39,283 nucleotides of DNA, from positions 1 through 39,283 of the forward strand of contig CAIQPS010000131.1 of assembly GCA_903873715.1 (NCBI GenBank), read 5' to 3'. Below, one piece after another: positions 1-8,223 of the stretch (positions within the stretch are counted from its first letter, which is position 1; each line of letters starts with the position of its first letter). The translations under genes and the position numbers were made by a program. Source of the stretch: an uncultured Actinomycetes bacterium (GTDB lineage Bacteria > Actinomycetota > Thermoleophilia > RBG-16-64-13). Under the pieces are notes generated by a model, which saw only the letters and a list, made by a program, of their open reading frames with translations, did no database searches and was not told where the DNA came from.

Positions 1-1
1 C

Positions 2-1006
2 GCCGCCACGCCGCCCGCGCAGACCCCGCCCGCCGAGCAGGTGCTCCACTCGCTTTCCTGCCCGCAATGCGCCGGGCCGCTCAGCGTTCGTGCCGGGCGG
101 CGCATCCTGTTGTGCGGCCACTGCGGCGTCCGCGTCCTCAACTCGGGTGAAGACGGCGTGTCTTACTGGCTGTTCCCCCAGACGGTGGATCGCATCCGGG
201 CTCTCTCCATCGCGGGGCGGTGGCTCAGCGACTATCCCGGTGTGGCGCCCGGCGCCCGCGACGCCCCGCTGCGGGAGGCGCGCCTCGTGCACGTCCCCAT
301 CTGGGAACACAAGGCCTTGGTGGCAGGCTGGGAGTTCGGCACCAAGCTCCGCACCAGGACCTACCTCGTGCAGGGCGACGAGAAGTGGGACGAGCACCTC
401 GAACTGGCCGTCGAGGAGGAATCGTTCCAGGAGCCGCATCTCCAGGAGCGCCGCTATTTCCAGCAGGGCTGCGACCTCGCCTCCCTGGAAGCCACCCGGC
501 CCCGCTTCAGCGGCCGCGAACTGCTCCTTCCTCTGCTGGCAGGTGAGGTCGATCCGTCGTCCACAGTCTACGAGCCCCAGGGTGACCCGGAAGCCGTCGC
601 CGCGAAAGGACGCACCATCGCGTCGACGCCCTTCAGCGGGGCCGCCGAGCCGCACACCCGGATGCTCGTCCTCCGCGAGTCGGTCAGCCTGCTCTACTAC
701 CCTCTGTGGCTGGTGGACTACCGGGTGGGAGACTCGGCCTATCGCGTGGTGGTCGATGCCCGGACCGGGACGGTCAACTCGGCGGAAGCTCCGGCCGCCC
801 GCCGCCGGCGCGGCCCCGTCCTGGCCGCCAAGATAGCCGCCTTGCTCGTGGTGGCGGCTCTCGCCGCCTGGCTCGCCCTCGCCTGGCCTTCGGGTCGCAT
901 GCCAAGCATCCTATTAGCCGTTATAGTGTGTGTGGCTGCGTTCCTGCTTGTGTCCAGGTCCCCCTCGGGCGGGAAGGTGGAATATCACGAGCCGTTCTCG
1001 AGCTGA
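2..1006 (+). CDS. Zinc-ribbon membrane protein, 5' end outside window
   Basis: The frame is open from the first bases of the window, reading an Ala/Pro-rich linker into a zinc ribbon (CPQC about 20 residues before CGHCG). The gene therefore probably starts upstream; GTG at 41 is the first internal start. After the ribbon comes a soluble domain of about 200 residues without recognised motifs. The C-terminus carries two hydrophobic segments (about nt 820-895 and 905-955), so the ribbon probably faces the cytosol beside the membrane. It is the first gene of a co-directional cluster with SPFH and DUF2207 proteins; the next frame overlaps its end. Function is unknown. A role in a membrane-associated scaffold is inferred from context only. 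Confidence 0.75.
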   Translation, partial: AATPPAQTPPAEQVLHSLSCPQCAGPLSVRAGRRILLCGHCGVRVLNSGEDGVSYWLFPQTVDRIRALSIAGRWLSDYPGVAPGARDAPLREARLVHVPIWEHKALVAGWEFGTKLRTRTYLVQGDEKWDEHLELAVEEESFQEPHLQERRYFQQGCDLASLEATRPRFSGRELLLPLLAGEVDPSSTVYEPQGDPEAVAAKGRTIASTPFSGAAEPHTRMLVLRESVSLLYYPLWLVDYRVGDSAYRVVVDARTGTVNSAEAPAARRRRGPVLAAKIAALLVVAALAAWLALAWPSGRMPSILLAVIVCVAAFLLVSRSPSGGKVEYHEPFSS

Positions 1007-2288
1007 TCTCATCCCACTGCTGTGCACGCGTTGCGGGCTCCCGTTGGCGGGCGGGGACGAGGCCGCCATGTTCGCCTGCCCCGCCTGCGGCCTGGTCCAT
1101 GAACTGGCCGGCGGCCGTCTGGAACCCTTCCCTGCGGACACCGTCGAGACGACCACCGAGCTCACGGTCACCGGTCCGGTGCAGTACCTGGCCGTGTGGC
1201 GCCTGCAGCCTGCGGCGACTCCCGAGGGCGACGTCGTATGGGACTACATCCGGAGAGCGGCGGGCCCGCGGCCGGCCTATCTCTACGTTCCGGCCTTCTC
1301 CCTTGCCCGGGCGGTCGTGCAGAGGTTGGGCGTGCGCCTCACCGAGGTCCAGCCCGATCTCACAGTCACCGCCGGCGCTCCCGCCGCCCGCGCTCTGCGT
1401 CCAGCGCTGGCCGAAGCCCGCCCGGAGACCGCACCCTTCCCTATCGCTCCCTCCGCTCCGCCGGCTCCGGACGAGCCGGTGAGCGACGCCGTCTCCTCCG
1501 TCCTCGTGAGCCGGCGCGAAGCCTGGGGGCTGGCGCATTTCATCCACATGGCCATAGAGGCCCGCGAGACCCACGACCTGCGGCCCGGCGACCTCCAGCT
1601 GCAGCCCGGCACGGAGGAGCTCCTGTTCGTGCCGGCCGTCTGGGACCCTCGCTATATCCACGAGTCGAACTGGCGGCTCCTGCTCAGGGAGTTCGACGGT
1701 CTGGTAGCGTTGGCGACTGGCGCGCGGCCGCGGGGGAAGCGGGCGCGCGACGCTAAGAAAGGGGTGGAGACCATGTCTGGGATAGACGACCGGATCGAGG
1801 AAAGCAAGAACTGGTTCGAGCGCCTTGCCGAGCACATGCCCGGCTACAAGGGCTACAAGGAGAAGGAGCTCCGCCGGGAGGCCGACAAGACGCAGCGGCT
1901 CTTCGTGGCCGAGCGGCTGGCCGCGGTCCTCGGCGCGCTCGACGCCGTCAAGCTGGACCTGGTCAACCGGGGCAGCCTGGACCTGCTGGGCATCATCGAC
2001 GTGGCCGGACGCAAGCTGCGGACCGTCACCGACAAGATCCGCTTTGCGGACTACGGCTACGCCGGCCTGTTCGACACCGACAAAGTGGACGAGGCCATCC
2101 TCGACCAGCTGTACAAGTTCGACAACGACCTGGTCACCGGGGTCAACGAGATGGAGACCCTGGCGGGCGCCCTGAGCGCCGACAGCCCGACGCTCAAGAG
2201 CGACATCGGCATACTCGAGGACAAGATCGAAGCGCTCGGCACCCTGTTCGCCGAGCGGGAACATCTCATCACCGGAGCGGGGAGGTAA
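930..2288 (+). CDS. Zinc-ribbon protein fused in frame to a conserved helical domain
   Basis: The start is uncertain: GTG 930 or TTG 948, both overlapping the preceding gene. The zinc ribbon begins at the codon at nt 1023 (CTRC, then CPAC about 20 residues on). A middle domain of about 200 residues follows, ending near nt 1700 with motifs such as WRLLLREFDG. After a basic linker comes a roughly 170-residue mainly helical domain containing GYKGYKEKELRREADK. No membrane segment is evident. The helical part has its own RBS-like sequence and ATG at 1773 in the same frame, so it may be a fused partner that is also made separately. The gene ends 3 bp before the SPFH gene. I do not recognise a biochemical function. 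Confidence 0.7.
   Translation: MWLRSCLCPGPPRAGRWNITSRSRADLIPLLCTRCGLPLAGGDEAAMFACPACGLVHELAGGRLEPFPADTVETTTELTVTGPVQYLAVWRLQPAATPEGDVVWDYIRRAAGPRPAYLYVPAFSLARAVVQRLGVRLTEVQPDLTVTAGAPAARALRPALAEARPETAPFPIAPSAPPAPDEPVSDAVSSVLVSRREAWGLAHFIHMAIEARETHDLRPGDLQLQPGTEELLFVPAVWDPRYIHESNWRLLLREFDGLVALATGARPRGKRARDAKKGVETMSGIDDRIEESKNWFERLAEHMPGYKGYKEKELRREADKTQRLFVAERLAAVLGALDAVKLDLVNRGSLDLLGIIDVAGRKLRTVTDKIRFADYGYAGLFDTDKVDEAILDQLYKFDNDLVTGVNEMETLAGALSADSPTLKSDIGILEDKIEALGTLFAEREHLITGAGR
1773..2288 (+). CDS. Possible separately translated helical protein (internal start)
   Basis: ATG 1773 follows the purine-rich stretch AAGAAAGGGGTGGAGA (1755-1770), which looks like a ribosome site inside a longer open frame. 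The 171-residue product starts MSGIDDRIEESKNWFERL and continues with a charged helical region (GYKGYKEKELRREADKTQR) and amphipathic segments. It has no signal peptide or membrane helix. It could be a real gene that lost the stop codon of its upstream neighbour, or just the C-terminal domain of the longer protein. It sits directly upstream of the SPFH gene, so co-production with it is likely. Function unknown. Confidence 0.4.
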   Translation: MSGIDDRIEESKNWFERLAEHMPGYKGYKEKELRREADKTQRLFVAERLAAVLGALDAVKLDLVNRGSLDLLGIIDVAGRKLRTVTDKIRFADYGYAGLFDTDKVDEAILDQLYKFDNDLVTGVNEMETLAGALSADSPTLKSDIGILEDKIEALGTLFAEREHLITGAGR

Positions 2289-2291
2289 CCC

Positions 2292-3401
2292 ATGGCCCTT
2301 ATGAACCTCATCGAGTTCGTGGACGAGACCGGCAGCGAGATGGTGCACCGCATCCCCGAGCAGGGCTCGGGCGAGTTCAAGGTGGGCTCGCAGCTGATCG
2401 TCCGGGAGAACCAGTGGGCCGTCTTCTTCAGGGACGGCAAGGCCTACGACGTGTTCGGCCCCGGCCGGCACACGTTGGCCACCCAGAACATCCCGCTCCT
2501 GACCGCCGTGATCACCACGCCGCTGTTCGGCGACACGCCGTTCCGCACAGAGGTGTACTTCGTCAGCCAGCGGGTCTTCACCGACCTCAAGTGGGGCACC
2601 GCTGAACCGGTCCTCTTCAGGGATTCCGAGTTCAAGATGATCCGGTTGCGCTCCAACGGCATCTACACCTTCCAGGTGACCGATCCCAAGCTGTTCGTGC
2701 TCAAGGTGGTCGGCACCCGGGGCATCTTCACCAACGCCTCCATCGAGGACTTCCTGCGCGGCATCATCGTCGGGCGGCTTGCCGACATCCTCGGTGAGAC
2801 CCTCGACTCCGTTCTCGACCTGCCCCGCTACTTCGACGAGCTCGGCGCCGGGATGAAGGCCCGCATCAAGGACGACTTCGCCCAGTACGGGCTGGCTGTG
2901 GTGGACTTCATCATCAACGCCATCACCCCGCCGGACGAGGTGCAGAAGCGCATCGACGAGCGGTCGGGCATGGAAGCCGTCGGCGGCATGGACCGCTACT
3001 TCCAGTTCAAGGCCGCGCAGGCCATCGGCGACCTGGCGAAGGGTGCTGGGGGCGGTGGAGGCGGCGGCAGCGACCTCGGTTCGGCCGCCGCGGCCGGGCT
3101 CGGTCTCGGCACCGGCGCCGGACTGGGCATGATGATCCCCGGCATGCTGCAGCAGGCCATGGCCGGCGGAGCCCAGCCCAAGATGCGCTGCCCCAACTGC
3201 AAGCAGGACGTCCCGGTGGGCAGCAAGTTCTGCCCCAACTGCGGCTACAACCTGGAAGCCACGGTCAAGTGTTCCAAGTGCGGCACCGAAGTCCCCGCCG
3301 ACTCCAAGTTCTGTCCCAACTGCGGCAACACCATGGCGGCGGCGCCCGCCGGAGCGGAGGCGCAGGCCGAAGGCGGCAAGGCCCAGGAGGACAAGAAGTG
3401 A
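2292..3401 (+). CDS. SPFH-domain protein with C-terminal double zinc ribbon
   Basis: ATG 2292 follows GGGGAGGT at 2279-2286. Residues about 1-250 form an SPFH/band-7 type domain of the 'virion core'/YdjI-like kind (starts MALMNLIEFVDETGSE; internal FGPGRHTL and SNGIYTFQV). A Gly-rich linker and Ala/Gly/Met stretch (about 255-295) lead to two zinc ribbons near the C-terminus: CPNC/CPNCG and CSKC/CPNCG. There is no transmembrane helix; such proteins usually bind membranes peripherally as oligomeric scaffolds. In Bacillus subtilis a related protein (YdjI) helps place PspA at the membrane; the same role here is inference. The stop codon overlaps the GTG start of the DUF2207 gene, so translation is probably coupled. 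Confidence 0.85.
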   Translation: MALMNLIEFVDETGSEMVHRIPEQGSGEFKVGSQLIVRENQWAVFFRDGKAYDVFGPGRHTLATQNIPLLTAVITTPLFGDTPFRTEVYFVSQRVFTDLKWGTAEPVLFRDSEFKMIRLRSNGIYTFQVTDPKLFVLKVVGTRGIFTNASIEDFLRGIIVGRLADILGETLDSVLDLPRYFDELGAGMKARIKDDFAQYGLAVVDFIINAITPPDEVQKRIDERSGMEAVGGMDRYFQFKAAQAIGDLAKGAGGGGGGGSDLGSAAAAGLGLGTGAGLGMMIPGMLQQAMAGGAQPKMRCPNCKQDVPVGSKFCPNCGYNLEATVKCSKCGTEVPADSKFCPNCGNTMAAAPAGAEAQAEGGKAQEDKK

Positions 3402-5314
3402 CGGGTGCAGGTGGTCTTTCCCGCGCCGGCGGGCTGCGCCGCGCGGGCTCGTTGTGCCGCGCCGGCTCGCCGCAGGGCGTCGGCTCGGTGCGGCGCGCCG
3501 CGGCAGCGCGCCGGCTCATCCCGGCCGCCCTCTTGGCGGCTCTGTTCGCAATGGCGTTCCTGTTCCTGGCCCCCGCCTCGCCGGCCCAGGCCAAGGACTG
3601 GAGCATCAGCAACGACGACACCGTCCTCGACATCCAGAAGAACGGCGACGTCATCGTCGACGAGAAGGTGACGTTCGTCTTCTCCGGCAACTACCACTAC
3701 GTCTCCCGCGACATCCCGATGGGCTCGCTCAACGGCTTCGCGGACCTCAAGGTCTACGACCAGGACGGCAAAGAGCTGCCCCAGGGCGACACGCCGGGCA
3801 CGTACAGCACCGAGGATTCGGGCGGATACAAGTACATCATCGTGCACTTCGATCTCACCGACACCTCGTACACATGGACGTTCCACTATCGGGCGGTCGA
3901 CGAGATCATGTTCTGGGACCAGGGCGACGAGCTGCGCTGGCACGTGTTCGACGCAGAGACCCCGGTGCCCATCGGCAAGGTGCGGACCACGGTCAAGCTG
4001 CCCGCCGACGTCCCCACGGACAAGATGAGCATGGCGGTGCAGACCGGCATCGGCGTCCCGTACACGGCGTCCGCCCCCGACACGAGGACCATCGTCTACG
4101 AAGCCAGCGACATCCCGGCTTACACCGAGTTCTGGATCGTCTCCGGCTTCCCCAAAGGCGTCGTCAAGTACACCTGGACCGCCCGGCGGATCGCCGCGTT
4201 CATCGTCCCCAAGGTCGGCCTGATCCTGCCGATCATCTTCTTCCTGGGGATGCTCCTCATCTGGCGGCGCCGCGGTCGTGACGACCCGGCCAAGACCTAC
4301 GCCAGCTACGTGAGCGAGCCGCCCTCGGCGCTATCGCCGGCCCTGGCCGGGGCACTCATCGACGAGAAGGTGGACACCAAAGAGGTGATCGCCACCATCG
4401 TCGACCTGGCCCGGCGCGGCTACATCGAGATGACCGACAAGCCGCGGGAGGGCGTCTTCGGCAAGGGTGAGACCATCTTCACGCGCACCAAGTCCCTCGA
4501 CGATCTGGGCGGGTTCGAAAGGAAGGTGGCCGATGCCCTCTTCTCCGACCACCCCGACCAGGTGACCTCCAAGCAGCTCACCAACCACTTCTACACTCAC
4601 GTCGCGGGCATCACAGGCGACATCTACACGGGCGTGGTCACGGCCGGCCTCTTCAGTCGTAGCCCGAAAGCCGTGCGCAGCCGCTGGATGGGGTACGGCA
4701 CGCTCGCCGGGGTCGTCCTCGGCGTCCTGTGCGCCATCTTCGGCCTGCTCGACATCGGAGGATGGGGCTACTTCGTGTTCGGCACCGTCGTCTCGGTGAT
4801 CATCGTGTGGTGCTTCAGCCCGTTCATGCCGCAGCGCACGCCGGCCGGCTCGCAGGAAGTGCGCAAGTGGCAGGCGTTCCGCAACTACCTGCGCGACCTC
4901 ACCCGGTTCCAGGACGTGCCGACGGCCAAGGAGACGTTCGACAAGTACCTCGCCTACGCGATCGCCTTCGGCGTGGAGAAGGAGTGGGTGCGGCGCTTCC
5001 AGGGTCTGGACGTCCCGTCCCCGTATTGGTATCACCCGCCCATCTTCATCCCGGTGAACATGGGCGGACCCGTCGGCGGACCTATCTCGGGCGGTCTCGG
5101 CGGCGGTGCCGGGGTGCCCAACGTGGGCGGCGGCGGCTTCAGCTTGGACACCATCTCCGACGGCCTGTTCAACAGTCTGAGCAACGTGTCGAGCGTCCTG
5201 ACGTCGGCTCCCTCGAGCACCGGTTCCGGCCACGGCGGCTTCTCGGGTGGAGGCGGCGGCTTCGGCGGCGGCTTCTCGGGTGGAGGCGGCGGCGGCGGGT
5301 TCCACGCGGGATAG
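3398..5314 (+). CDS. DUF2207 family membrane protein
   Basis: GTG 3398 overlaps the SPFH stop (GTGA) and is preceded by GGAGGAC; GTG 3488 is an alternative that gives a more normal signal peptide. The N-terminus is an unusual Arg/Ala/Gly repeat (RAGGLRRAGSLCRAGS) before a hydrophobic signal segment ending AQA at about residue 65. An extracytoplasmic DUF2207 domain (about 66-260) is followed by a transmembrane helix (about 268-290), a cytoplasmic region, and a hydrophobic pair (about 431-472). The tail (about 540-638) is very Gly-rich (GGFSGGGGGFGGGF), typical of this family. The family function is not established. Neighbouring SPFH and zinc-ribbon genes suggest a shared membrane complex. Confidence 0.85.
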   Translation: MTGAGGLSRAGGLRRAGSLCRAGSPQGVGSVRRAAAARRLIPAALLAALFAMAFLFLAPASPAQAKDWSISNDDTVLDIQKNGDVIVDEKVTFVFSGNYHYVSRDIPMGSLNGFADLKVYDQDGKELPQGDTPGTYSTEDSGGYKYIIVHFDLTDTSYTWTFHYRAVDEIMFWDQGDELRWHVFDAETPVPIGKVRTTVKLPADVPTDKMSMAVQTGIGVPYTASAPDTRTIVYEASDIPAYTEFWIVSGFPKGVVKYTWTARRIAAFIVPKVGLILPIIFFLGMLLIWRRRGRDDPAKTYASYVSEPPSALSPALAGALIDEKVDTKEVIATIVDLARRGYIEMTDKPREGVFGKGETIFTRTKSLDDLGGFERKVADALFSDHPDQVTSKQLTNHFYTHVAGITGDIYTGVVTAGLFSRSPKAVRSRWMGYGTLAGVVLGVLCAIFGLLDIGGWGYFVFGTVVSVIIVWCFSPFMPQRTPAGSQEVRKWQAFRNYLRDLTRFQDVPTAKETFDKYLAYAIAFGVEKEWVRRFQGLDVPSPYWYHPPIFIPVNMGGPVGGPISGGLGGGAGVPNVGGGGFSLDTISDGLFNSLSNVSSVLTSAPSSTGSGHGGFSGGGGGFGGGFSGGGGGGGFHAG

Positions 5315-5335
5315 ACGGGGGAGACAGGAGGAAAC

Positions 5336-5917
5336 ATGCGTTCTCGCATCATCGGGATAGTTCTCATCGTAGTCAGCATCGGTGTCGACATCTGGCTCGG
5401 CACCGCGCTGGCGTCCGGATCCCGGGCCACGGGTGTCTCGCTGGCGTTCGTGCTGGTCTCGCTGCCCTTCCTCGCGACGGGCATCTACTTCCTCATGAGC
5501 TCGCGCGGCGAGGTGAAAGCGGAGAGCTCGGCGGACAAGGAACGGAACATCCTCAACTCCGTGATGACCCGGGGCAAGGTGACCATCCCCGACCTGGCCA
5601 TCGAGGGCAACCTCACCCGCGACCAGGTGCGGGACTACATCTACGCCCTCATCGGGAAGGACCTCTTCCGAGGCTACGTCAACTGGCAGCGCGGCGAGAT
5701 CGTCTCGGCCGAGGCGGCGCAGATCAAGGACGGCACCTGCCCCAACTGCGGGGGCCGTCTGGAACTGGCGGGCAAGGGGCTGGTACGCTGTCCCTACTGC
5801 GGGACGGAGATCTATCTCTCCGCGGCCGTTTCGGCGCCGCAGGCAGCCCCGGCGGTGCAGGCGGCTGCGGCCGCTCCCCCGCCCGATGACGGCGCAGGGG
5901 GTGCCTCGTCCGGATAG
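5336..5917 (+). CDS. Membrane protein with winged-helix-like and zinc-ribbon domains
   Basis: ATG 5336 has a perfect AGGAGG at 5327-5332. Two transmembrane helices (residues about 5-27 and 35-55) are followed by a cytosolic segment of about 60 residues that reads like a winged helix or PCI-type fold (ERNILNSVMTRGKVTIPDLA, then LTRDQVRDYIYALIGK). A zinc ribbon follows (CPNCGG, CPYCG, about residues 138-160), then an Ala/Pro-rich tail. It is the last member of the zinc-ribbon/SPFH/DUF2207 cluster, 21 bp after DUF2207. The winged-helix-like part may bind protein rather than DNA because it is membrane-tethered. Function unknown. Confidence 0.8.
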   Translation: MRSRIIGIVLIVVSIGVDIWLGTALASGSRATGVSLAFVLVSLPFLATGIYFLMSSRGEVKAESSADKERNILNSVMTRGKVTIPDLAIEGNLTRDQVRDYIYALIGKDLFRGYVNWQRGEIVSAEAAQIKDGTCPNCGGRLELAGKGLVRCPYCGTEIYLSAAVSAPQAAPAVQAAAAAPPPDDGAGGASSG

Positions 5918-5941
5918 CCTTCGAACGATCGGAACGACTGG

Positions 5942-6319
5942 GTGCAACTCAAGTACAAGCTATGGCTGGACTACCGGGGCCGCGCCTTTGGCGACGGCCC
6001 CGCCCGTCTGCTCAAAGGGGTCGCGGAGACCGGCTCGCTCCGCAAGGCGGCGATGGAACTCGGCATGTCCTACAACAAGGCATGGCGGATCATCCACGCC
6101 GCCGAGGAGCGTCTCGGCTTCCCGCTGCTCGACCGCAGCGTGGGCGGCACCACCGGCGGCGGCTCGGTCATCACCCCCGAGGCCCGCGACCTGATGGAGC
6201 GCTACCAGGCGGTGGCCGCCGAGGCCGACCAGGCGCTGGAGGAAGTGTTCCAGCGCCACTTCGCGGACTGGGTGGACCCGGTCGTCGCCGAGGCTGACGG
6301 CGCCGGACCGGCGGAGTAG
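5942..6319 (+). CDS. ModE-type winged-helix transcriptional regulator lacking TOBE domains
   Basis: GTG 5942 gives a 125-residue protein. Residues about 30-65 form the LysR-like helix-turn-helix of the ModE N-terminal family (TGSLRKAAMELGMSYNKAW, then ERLGFPLLDR and VGGTTGGGSVITPEA). Full ModE proteins have C-terminal molybdate-binding TOBE domains; they are absent here, as in many short ModE-like proteins. It may regulate molybdate- or molybdopterin-linked genes, but no such genes are visible nearby except an FmdE-like gene 1.3 kb away. The spacing from the preceding gene is 24 bp. The ribosome site is weak. Confidence 0.85.
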   Translation: MQLKYKLWLDYRGRAFGDGPARLLKGVAETGSLRKAAMELGMSYNKAWRIIHAAEERLGFPLLDRSVGGTTGGGSVITPEARDLMERYQAVAAEADQALEEVFQRHFADWVDPVVAEADGAGPAE

Positions 6320-6403
6320 CGCCGAGCCGCGGTGGCCCCGGCCCGCGGTGGCGCCGAGCCGCGCGGCCCTCGGCGTGACCAGTCCCGATGCTCCGTTCTT
6401 CCG

Positions 6404-6437
6404 CATATGATTGTGCGATATCTCGCACAATCATATG
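6404..6437. repeat. Perfect 15-bp inverted repeat, AT-rich, 4-nt centre
   Basis: The arms are 6404-6418 (CATATGATTGTGCGA) and 6423-6437, exact reverse complements around TATC. It lies between convergent genes (ModE-like, amidohydrolase) and stands out as an AT-rich island in very GC-rich DNA. There is no T-tract, so it is not a classic terminator. It could be a bidirectional transcription-end hairpin or a dyad operator. The rest of 6320-6503 holds only GC-rich short repeats, with the 13-mer at 6319-6331 recurring at 6351-6363. Confidence 0.8.
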
Positions 6438-6503
6438 GTCGGGGAACCACGTGCGGCTGGTGAGAGGCTCCGCCCCGCGCAGCAGCGCCGCGCAGCCACT
6501 CTC

Positions 6504-7541
6504 CTAGAGCTTGACCCCCAGCGCCGCCGCGTTGCTCTCGTAGAGCATCGTCCGCTCGGCCTCGCTCAGGCCCAGACCCTCCAAGAAGCCCATGCACTCC
6601 TGCATGCTGTCGTACGGGTGGTCGGTCCCGAGCAGGATGCGCTCCATCCCCAGCGTGTCCTTGGTGCACTGGAAGGCGGCCGGCAGGTAGTTGCCGCTGG
6701 TGGAGACCCACATGTTCTCGCGCAGGTAGTCGCTCGGGCGACGCTTCAGCTGCGGTGTCGCCCCTATGTCGGCTACCACGTGCGGCCGGGCGTACGCCCA
6801 GTCGATGCGGTGCATCAGGAACGGCAGGAACTCGCCGTAGTGGCCGAGCACCAGCTTGAGCTTGGGGAAGGCGTCGAAGGCGCCGCTGAGGATCAGGCGG
6901 TACATCACCAGGGCGGTCTCCACGCCGAAGCCGAAGGGCGGCCCGGCAAGGGCCACGCCGTACGTGCGGAGCTCCTCCATCTTCGACATCGTGGGATGCA
7001 GGTAGATGGGGGCGTCCAGCTCCTCGCACTTGGCCAGGATGGGCCAAAAGCGCTTGTCGTCCAGGTAGATGTCGCCGTAGTTGCAGTGGGTCTTCCAGCC
7101 GACCAGTCCCAGATCCTTGACCGACCGCTCCAGCTCCTTGACGGATGCGTCCACATCCCGGACCGGCAGCGCGCAATAGCCGGCATAGCGGTCCGGATGG
7201 GCATCGCAGGCGGCGGCCAGCACGTCGTTGGCCTCCCTGGCCAGCTCGACGCTCCGCTTGGTCTCGAAGCGCTCGATCCCCGGTGACGTCAGTGAGATCA
7301 CGGCCATGTCTATGCCGGCCTCGTCCATCAGCTTGAGGCGCGGCTCGCCCAGCTCGAGTAGCTTGTCGATGATGACGTCGCCGTACGGCTCGCCCGCCCC
7401 GGGGAAGTAGAAGAGGCGCCGGTTCTTGCTCGCCGGGTCGTGCCGGAACTGCGGGAAGTCCTCGTTGGCGTAGAGCGCGTCGACCCAACTCTGCGTGGCG
7501 AAATGCACTTCGAAGTCGATCTTCTTCACGGCGGGCTCCAT
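6504..7541 (-). CDS. Amidohydrolase-family protein (ACMSD/gamma-resorcylate decarboxylase-like)
   Basis: The product is a metal-dependent TIM-barrel of the amidohydrolase-2 family, about 345 residues, the usual length. An ExH motif lies near the N-terminus (DFEVHF), as in decarboxylases of this family. Further ligands are likely in IYLHPT, LGHYGEF and GTDHPYD; the last carries the conserved Asp. ATG 7541 is preceded in frame by GTG 7544; neither has a strong ribosome site. Family members decarboxylate or hydrolyse small aromatic or carboxylated substrates, but the substrate here cannot be read from sequence. It is cytosolic with no signal peptide, and divergent from the FmdE-like gene. Confidence 0.85.
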   Translation of the reverse strand: MEPAVKKIDFEVHFATQSWVDALYANEDFPQFRHDPASKNRRLFYFPGAGEPYGDVIIDKLLELGEPRLKLMDEAGIDMAVISLTSPGIERFETKRSVELAREANDVLAAACDAHPDRYAGYCALPVRDVDASVKELERSVKDLGLVGWKTHCNYGDIYLDDKRFWPILAKCEELDAPIYLHPTMSKMEELRTYGVALAGPPFGFGVETALVMYRLILSGAFDAFPKLKLVLGHYGEFLPFLMHRIDWAYARPHVVADIGATPQLKRRPSDYLRENMWVSTSGNYLPAAFQCTKDTLGMERILLGTDHPYDSMQECMGFLEGLGLSEAERTMLYESNAAALGVKL

Positions 7542-7652
7542 CACTCGAACGATATGTGTCCGGGCCGCAGCATACCACCGGGCCGGATGTCTCCGGGGCG
7601 TGCGGGTCTATACTCATCCGCATAGCCGCAGGCGGCACACAAGGAGGTTGCG

Positions 7653-8198
7653 TTGCGCCCCATCGAACAGGATCTCGCCGATGCCCAGGCCTACCACGGG
7701 CACCTCTGCCACGGGATGGTCATGGGGGTCCGCATGGCCCGCTATGGATGCTCCCTGATCGGCATCGACGACCCCCGCTCCTACCGCGACCTCATGGTCT
7801 ACGTGGAGATCGACCGCTGCGCCAGCGACGCCGTCGGTGTGGTGTGCGGCGCTACCATGGGCCGCCGGCGCCTCAAGTGGAAGGACTACGGCAAGATGGC
7901 CGCCACCTTCGTGGACCTGGCCACCGGCAAGGCCGTCCGTCTGGCTCCGCACCCCGACGTACCGCACGCCGGCCGCGACACGGATCCCATCGAGTTCTGG
8001 AAAGACTGGGCGGACGACGCGCTGTTCGTGTGGGCACCCGTGACCGTCGACATCCCCATCGAGGACCTGCCTGGTCCGCCCAAGGCCAGCGTGGACTGCG
8101 AAGAGTGCGGCGAATCGGTCAAGGACCGCCGGGAGGTCGTCGTGGACGGCCGGACCCTGTGCCGCTCCTGCGCGGGGGATGCCTACTACCGGAAGTGA
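7653..8198 (+). CDS. FmdE-family protein with C-terminal zinc finger
   Basis: TTG 7653 is chosen because AAGGAGG lies at 7641-7647. The 181-residue protein starts with the FmdE signature (HGHLCHG, residues 15-21) and a domain related to subunit E of formylmethanofuran dehydrogenase. A treble-clef or zinc-ribbon type element ends it (CEEC ... CRSC). FmdE-like proteins are common in anaerobes, often unlinked to formylmethanofuran dehydrogenase genes, and their exact role is unclear; metal or molybdopterin handling is a common suggestion. A TATACT hexamer at 7609-7614 could be its -10 box, but no good -35 is seen. It is divergent from the amidohydrolase gene. Confidence 0.85.
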   Translation: MRPIEQDLADAQAYHGHLCHGMVMGVRMARYGCSLIGIDDPRSYRDLMVYVEIDRCASDAVGVVCGATMGRRRLKWKDYGKMAATFVDLATGKAVRLAPHPDVPHAGRDTDPIEFWKDWADDALFVWAPVTVDIPIEDLPGPPKASVDCEECGESVKDRREVVVDGRTLCRSCAGDAYYRK

Positions 8199-8223
8199 GC
8201 CCCGGCCGGCGATGAGCCGCCGC

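Noticed and set aside
921-2471. Minus-strand frame of 516 codons
   Set aside because: Covers three real plus-strand genes; composition is that of a shadow frame.
4331-5947. Minus-strand frame of 538 codons opposite DUF2207
   Set aside because: Antisense shadow with biased composition; the plus strand encodes a recognised family.
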